This document shows, one piece after another, positions 59,610 through 64,000 of a stretch of 64,000 nucleotides of DNA; the stretch's first letter is position 1; every line of letters begins with the position of its first letter. The stretch comes from Bin5 sp965204525 (lineage in GTDB: Bacteria; Chloroflexota; Anaerolineae; Caldilineales; Caldilineaceae). The notes beneath the pieces are model-generated. The model was not told the origin of the DNA, did no database searches, and saw only the letters and a list, made by a program, of their open reading frames with translations. Position numbers and translations under genes: made by a program. The stretch lies in assembly GCA_965204525.1 (NCBI GenBank), contig OZ241994.1, positions 5,518,001-5,582,000 on the forward strand. Reading direction: 5' to 3'.

Positions 59610-60398
59610 TCAGACCTGTACTGGCTGCCCGTGCATGGAAATCGGATTCGCGTAGAGTTGCCCGCCGCGCAGCGAGCCCAGCGTGAATCCCCACCCGTCT
59701 CTTTGGCGGGTCTCCTGCTGTGAACCCGGGTCTAGTATGTAAGCGGTAGCAGGCGTCGTGATCGAAATCGTATCCTGAAAGGACGTGATATGAGAGTAAT
59801 GAATGTGCCCGCTCAGAAGGGCGTGAACATGGTGACCGGCAATTGCCTTCGCCAGCCCATCCGGATTGTTCAGGCAATGATCGCTCAGCGGCTCAACTGT
59901 GCTGAAAACGGGCGGGTGGTGAATGGCAATCAGATTGCCGAGCGGAGCCGGTTTTCGCAACTCTTCTGCCAGCCACGCCAGTTGAGGCTCGTCAAGGTCG
60001 CCATAGACGGCGTCTGGCAACTTGCTGTCCAACATGATCACTCGCAGTCCGCCGAACATAGTGCTATGGTAGTAACGTAGTGATTCGTCCCCGGCCTCTT
60101 CTCCCAGCACAATCCGGCGAAAGTGAATCCGGCAATCGTGATTCCCCAGGCCGAGAATCAGAGGCACGCCGAACTCTCGCAGCTCATCCAGAACTGTGTT
60201 GAGCATTCTGTATTCGGCCTCTTTCCCATCGTTGACCAGATCACCGCTCAGTATGAAGAAGTCGGGACTGACGTCCATGTTTCGGATAAGCTCCATGATG
60301 CCGCGCAGCTTGTCAGTAGTCCGCCGTTCGTAGAGCAGGTCATCGTCGTTGGACAATATGTGTAGGTCGGACAGATGCACAAAGGTCATGTCGGTCAT
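59610..60398 (-). CDS. Metallophosphoesterase (calcineurin-like, CpdA-type)
   Basis: 262 aa. Five motifs of the binuclear metal phosphodiesterase family: HLSDLH (residues 8-13), SGDLVND, LGNHDCR, IHHPPVFS and SGHIHYSH. Length and organisation fit the class III cyclic-nucleotide phosphodiesterase group (CpdA/Icc), but substrates range widely (cAMP, lipids, nucleotides). Start ATG 60398, with AAGG upstream; an alternative ATG lies three codons on. Divergent from ettA with about 140 nt between. Confidence 0.9.
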   Translation of the reverse strand: MTDMTFVHLSDLHILSNDDDLLYERRTTDKLRGIMELIRNMDVSPDFFILSGDLVNDGKEAEYRMLNTVLDELREFGVPLILGLGNHDCRIHFRRIVLGEEAGDESLRYYHSTMFGGLRVIMLDSKLPDAVYGDLDEPQLAWLAEELRKPAPLGNLIAIHHPPVFSTVEPLSDHCLNNPDGLAKAIAGHHVHALLSGHIHYSHITSFQDTISITTPATAYILDPGSQQETRQRDGWGFTLGSLRGGQLYANPISMHGQPVQV

Positions 60399-60541
60399 TG
60401 TTGTTGCGCCTTCCCATTAGGGGCTATATATTGAATGTGTAATCTCCAGAGCCAGCGGACAGGACCGAAGTTAGTATGCAAGATCCAATGATAAACGCCT
60501 GATGGTCGCTGAACAAACACAAGATTGGAAAGAATATCGAG

Positions 60542-62221
60542 ATGAGCGACAAGATTATCTACTCGATGGTAGGCGTCGGCAAGAGCTATGGCCCCAACCA
60601 GCGCGTTCTCCGAGACATCAGCCTGGGGTTTTTCCTGGGGGCAAAAATCGGTGTTCTGGGCCTTAACGGGGCCGGAAAATCCACGCTCCTCCGAATAATG
60701 GCGGGTGAGGAGATTCAGTTCGACGGCGAAACAGTTCTTGCCGAAAGCTATACGCGCGGCCTTCTGCCCCAGGAGCCGGTTCTCGACCCATCCAAAACAG
60801 TTCGAGAGATCGTAGAAGAGGGCGCGCAGGAAGCGGTTGATGCCCTTGCCGAGTTTGACGCCATCAATACCCGCTTCAATGAAGACATCACGCCCGAAGA
60901 GATGGACAAGCTCATTGAGCGGCAGGGTATCGTGCAGGACCAACTGGACGCACTGGACGGCTGGGACCTGGACAGCCGCCTTGAACTGGCGATGGACGCG
61001 CTGCGCTGTCCTCCTGGCGAAACCCCTGTGGCTATCCTTTCCGGCGGTGAACTACGGCGTGTCGCGCTGACGAGGCTGCTCCTGAAGAAGCCGGACATCC
61101 TCCTCCTGGACGAGCCTACCAACCACCTGGACGCGCAATCCGTTGCCTGGCTGGAACGCCACCTTCAGGAGTACGCGGGCACGGTCATCGCCGTTACCCA
61201 TGATCGCTACTTTCTCGACAACGTAGCCGGCTGGATCCTCGAACTCGATCGTGGGCACGGCATTCCCTGGCGGGGCAACTACTCAGGCTGGCTGCAACAA
61301 AAGCAACTGCGCCTTGCACAGGAGGAAAAGCAGGAGGGCGCCCGCCAGAAAACGCTGCAAAGAGAGCTGGAGTGGCTGAACATGTCACCCAAAGCCCAGC
61401 AGACAAAGCGCAAGTCGCGCGTCAACGCCTACAACGATCTGCTCAGCCAGGCGTTCGAAAAAGCGCGCGAGGACAGAGAGATCTACATCCCGCCCGGCCC
61501 CCGCCTGGGCGATCTGGTAATAAGGACTGAATCTCTGACAAAAGGATTCGGCGAAAACCTGCTCTTCGAGGATCTCGCGCTCGACATTCCGCCGGGCGCA
61601 ATCGTGGGCATAATTGGCGCCAACGGGGCCGGCAAAACGACCCTGTTTCGACTCCTGACCGGCGCAGAAACGCCTGACAGAGGTCGCGTGCAGCACGGTG
61701 AAACGGTTACACTCGCCTACGTTGACCAGAGCCGCGACAGCCTCGACTCTGAAAAGAGCGTCTGGGAGGAGATCAGCGGCGGGAATGAGCAGTTGCTGCT
61801 TGGCAACCGGCAGGTAAACAGTCGCGCCTACGTAGCCCGCTTTACATTCAGCGGGCAGGACCAGCAGAAGAAGGTCGGCGCGCTGTCAGGGGGCGAGCGT
61901 AACCGGGTCCACCTGGCCAAACTCCTGAAGACCGGGGCCAACGTAATTCTGCTGGACGAGCCGAGCAATGACCTGGACGTCAATACGTTGCGGGCGCTGG
62001 AAGATGCTCTGGAAACTTTCGCCGGTACCGCAATGGTCATCTCACACGATCGCTGGTTCCTGGATCGCGTCGCTACCCATATACTCGCCTTCGAAGGTGA
62101 CAGCGACATATTCTGGTTTCCCGGAAACTACAGCGAATACGAAGAGGACAGGAGCCGCCGCCTTGGCCCCGCGGCTTCGCGGCCCCATCGTATCACCTAT
62201 CGCAAGCTGAGTCGCGCTTGA
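60542..62221 (+). CDS. ettA: Energy-dependent translational throttle protein EttA (ABC-F)
   Basis: 559 aa, close to E. coli EttA (555). Two ABC ATPase domains: GLNGAGKST, LSGGELRRVALTRLL and LLLDEPTNHLD; then GANGAGKTT, LSGGERNRVHLAKLL and VILLDEPSNDLD. The linker between them (about 245-330) is charged, with RQKTLQRELEWLNMSPKAQQTKRKSR, the P-site tRNA interaction motif region. No transmembrane segments. Binds the ribosomal E site and gates early elongation by ATP/ADP ratio. Start ATG 60542 with SD GGAAAG. Ends nine nt from the convergent gene. Confidence 0.96.
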   Translation: MSDKIIYSMVGVGKSYGPNQRVLRDISLGFFLGAKIGVLGLNGAGKSTLLRIMAGEEIQFDGETVLAESYTRGLLPQEPVLDPSKTVREIVEEGAQEAVDALAEFDAINTRFNEDITPEEMDKLIERQGIVQDQLDALDGWDLDSRLELAMDALRCPPGETPVAILSGGELRRVALTRLLLKKPDILLLDEPTNHLDAQSVAWLERHLQEYAGTVIAVTHDRYFLDNVAGWILELDRGHGIPWRGNYSGWLQQKQLRLAQEEKQEGARQKTLQRELEWLNMSPKAQQTKRKSRVNAYNDLLSQAFEKAREDREIYIPPGPRLGDLVIRTESLTKGFGENLLFEDLALDIPPGAIVGIIGANGAGKTTLFRLLTGAETPDRGRVQHGETVTLAYVDQSRDSLDSEKSVWEEISGGNEQLLLGNRQVNSRAYVARFTFSGQDQQKKVGALSGGERNRVHLAKLLKTGANVILLDEPSNDLDVNTLRALEDALETFAGTAMVISHDRWFLDRVATHILAFEGDSDIFWFPGNYSEYEEDRSRRLGPAASRPHRITYRKLSRA

Positions 62222-62230
62222 TCGGCCCCC

Positions 62231-63877
62231 CTATTGCTGGTCGGCCAGATCCCTTGCAATCTCCCGCAGGCGCTCTCGTTCCACACGGGACGCAGGGCAG
62301 CCGAGAATCTCCGCGATCTGCTGCACCTCCAGCGCAGCCAGCTGGGAAAATCTGTCAATCCCGGCGTCCCGCAGCCGCCTGGAAAAGACCGCACCGATGC
62401 CCGTCACACGGGTCAGATCGTCCGGTTCGTCCTGCGATGTGGGATCCTCACGCGGTGATACTTCAGTCCCCCGCTTTCCATTTTCGGGCGGGCTCTCCAC
62501 TTCCCCGGTTTCTATCTGCTCGTCGTCCTGCAACCGGGCGGCTTCGTCGCCCGGTTCCGACAAGCCAGGGCTCTGCGCCGCGGAAGCTGCACCGCTGTCT
62601 GTCGCTGTCTCCCCTCTGTCCGGCTCAGGACCGTCCGGTCCGTTTCCCAGTACGCCCCCGGGAAGGCGTCCGGAGCCCCGCGCAACATGCACAACTGCCG
62701 CACCCGTTCCGGTGGAGCCGATAAGCAGGGCTACGATAAAGCCCAGGCAGGGAAAAATCACCCAGGAAAAGGCTGTGACGCCGGTGATGACCAGCGAGCT
62801 CAGCCCCACCGAAATCATCGGATTCCAGGCGAGTTCGCCCTGACCTGCGACAAGCTCATCCAGGCGGCGGCCCAACCAGTAGCACGTTACCGTCCAGCCG
62901 CAAAGCACTACCAACGCCAACAGGGCCAGAAGCGGCAACGCAAGCAAGGCAAAGCAGATGGTGATCGTCAGGATGGCTGTCAGAATAGCCGATCCCACAA
63001 TTCCGATCGCTCCAGTGGCGAAACTGAGCGCGGTCTCCATTTCCGCGGTCTTGGAAACTGCTTTCACCTGCTTGGGGAGCAACCAGTTAAACAGCAGAAC
63101 AAGAGCAGTGATAAGCAGCGTCCACAAAAAGGCCTGCACCAGCTTTCCGAGAATTACAAGGAACCAGGGCGTCCGATTGGAAGCCGCCTGGGCACGCGCC
63201 GTCTCTGCCCATTCCTCTGCCGCCTCCTCCGTTGCCTCGCGAAGCAGCTCGACTTGGGCCTGGGCTCTTTCTCCTGGTCTTCCTCTTTCGATGCCCTGCG
63301 CAATCGGTGGATCAGGCTGTTTGGGCGGGTCCGGTAAGGCAGGTAGCGCCGGTGCCGCTGACTGAAGATTCTGCTGAGAGACGCGATTCGTGTAGTTGCG
63401 CCAGTTCGTGTCGCCACCCACGTGCACGGCCGGATCCTGCTTGATTCGCCCGCCGACAACTCTGACACTGCCGCCGACGCGTGCGTGTCCGGCCAGTTCA
63501 ACGTCGCCCCCAACAGCAGCAACGTTGCCGCCGATCACCGAGGATCCCTCAACGTCCGCATCTCCTCCAATCACACTGACATCGCCGCCGACTTGAGCGT
63601 GTCCGGTCAGTTCAACGTCGCCGCCGACAACAACGAGATTGCCGCCGATTCGCCCTTCCAAAGTCAGATCGTCGCCTACGATCAGCAGGTTTCCCATGAC
63701 CTGCTCGTCTTCACCGATCCGCACGTCGCCGCCGAACATGGTTACGTTGCGCTGCACGTGCCTGACACTGATTTCGTTTCGCCCCTGTCTGGACTGTGTG
63801 AACAGAAATATGAACGTTCCCAGCGCGAAGATAAGAATGAACGTTGTCCAGCATCCCAACCTGCGTAACGACTTCAT
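62231..63877 (-). CDS. Bactofilin-like beta-helix membrane protein with a C-terminal helix-hairpin-helix domain
   Basis: 548 aa. TM1 (10-26), then about 115 residues (48-160) of tandem short repeats of the type VGGDVELTGHAQVGGDV, with Gly-Gly turns every ~18 residues: the right-handed beta-helix of polymer-forming (bactofilin-type) proteins. Next a Pro/Ala-rich linker, four or five transmembrane segments (about 245-410), an acidic linker (420-480), and a helix-hairpin-helix domain at about 485-548 (LTRVTGIGAVFSRRLRDAGI, then ILGCPASRV). The repeats are outside if TM1 is an N-in anchor. This combination, a polymer-forming outer part and a DNA- or protein-binding inner part, is unusual. Start ATG 63877 with GAGG upstream. 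Confidence 0.82.
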   Translation of the reverse strand: MKSLRRLGCWTTFILIFALGTFIFLFTQSRQGRNEISVRHVQRNVTMFGGDVRIGEDEQVMGNLLIVGDDLTLEGRIGGNLVVVGGDVELTGHAQVGGDVSVIGGDADVEGSSVIGGNVAAVGGDVELAGHARVGGSVRVVGGRIKQDPAVHVGGDTNWRNYTNRVSQQNLQSAAPALPALPDPPKQPDPPIAQGIERGRPGERAQAQVELLREATEEAAEEWAETARAQAASNRTPWFLVILGKLVQAFLWTLLITALVLLFNWLLPKQVKAVSKTAEMETALSFATGAIGIVGSAILTAILTITICFALLALPLLALLALVVLCGWTVTCYWLGRRLDELVAGQGELAWNPMISVGLSSLVITGVTAFSWVIFPCLGFIVALLIGSTGTGAAVVHVARGSGRLPGGVLGNGPDGPEPDRGETATDSGAASAAQSPGLSEPGDEAARLQDDEQIETGEVESPPENGKRGTEVSPREDPTSQDEPDDLTRVTGIGAVFSRRLRDAGIDRFSQLAALEVQQIAEILGCPASRVERERLREIARDLADQQ

Positions 63878-64000
63878 TCGGCAATCCTCTTCGGCGCAAG
63901 AGACGGGGCCGTTCTGGATATTGCTCCCCTACCCGCTTGTTCACCCTTGATGGAACCGCGCAGGCTTGCGCAGCTCTGCGACGCGCCGTTCGTTCTGCAA

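Noticed and set aside
59524..59877. Minus-strand frame of 117 codons overlapping the metallophosphoesterase end
   Set aside because: Overlaps a well-supported gene in another frame on the same strand, no SD, low-complexity product.
63396..63868. Repetitive plus-strand frames opposite the beta-helix repeats
   Set aside because: They are antisense readings of the short repeats in the minus-strand gene; the repeat period belongs to the beta-helix protein.

Overview
The window is one continuous stretch of bacterial chromosome of moderately high GC. Gene content suggests a Chloroflexota (Anaerolineae/Caldilineae-like) lineage: a very large PTPS_related-type membrane protein, a ferredoxin-type sulfite reductase with conserved partner genes, enolase-superfamily dehydratases, and a MoxR/DUF58/DUF4129 set. 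This placement is inference from gene families; no rRNA is present. There is no CRISPR array, prophage or plasmid module, and only one insertion sequence.

Layout. 1-7.2 kb (minus): a YbjN-like protein, a small unknown, signal peptidase I, an AlbA_2/ATPase regulator 18 nt downstream of gyrA, and ribosomal protein bL9. 7.5-11.6 kb (plus): an OmpR-type response regulator, a secreted triple-PDZ protein and a sensor kinase, probably one signalling unit. 11.7-16.1 kb: a membrane-anchored Trm112-like protein, two small unknowns and a large M16 lipoprotein peptidase. 16.3-20.6 kb (plus): a clear sigma70 promoter, a structured leader, sulfite reductase, an unknown protein and a TrpD-like protein. 20.6-28 kb (minus): CCA-adding enzyme, a ThDP enzyme, and the MoxR-DUF58-DUF4129 set. 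28.2-35.4 kb: a catabolic block with a 2-hydroxyacid dehydrogenase, an amidohydrolase/lactonase-like protein, two enolase-superfamily dehydratases, a DapA-family lyase and a second ThDP enzyme. It reads best as sugar-acid breakdown.

35.4-46.5 kb (minus): MTA phosphorylase, two unknowns, a hotdog thioesterase, then surface-polysaccharide genes (GT4 glycosyltransferase, GtrA, O-antigen ligase), tRNA-Ser(CGA), a haloacid-dehalogenase-like HAD protein, an intact IS982-type element and the 905-aa membrane protein. 46.7-50.1 kb (minus): a LarA-like protein, prfB with its programmed +1 frameshift, and ftsY. 50.4-64 kb: dNTP triphosphohydrolase, a low-complexity membrane protein, mannose-1-phosphate guanylyltransferase, dprA, and the conserved ffh-rpsP-khpA-rimM order, followed by a CDP-alcohol phosphotransferase, a metallophosphoesterase, ettA and a bactofilin-like membrane protein ending in a helix-hairpin-helix domain.

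Most interesting for follow-up: (1) a 12-bp perfect inverted repeat that begins at the predicted gyrA transcription start and would close a structured 5' leader; (2) the sulfite reductase operon with two uncharacterised partners behind a near-consensus promoter and a hairpin-rich leader; (3) the response regulator / triple-PDZ / kinase unit; (4) a polymer-forming beta-helix fused through membrane segments to a helix-hairpin-helix; (5) an IS982-type element inserted in a palindromic target directly upstream of a HAD gene, carrying an inverted repeat that partly covers the transposase ribosome binding site. Starts were moved from the longest frame where a Shine-Dalgarno (SD) site, overlap or family alignment favours another codon.
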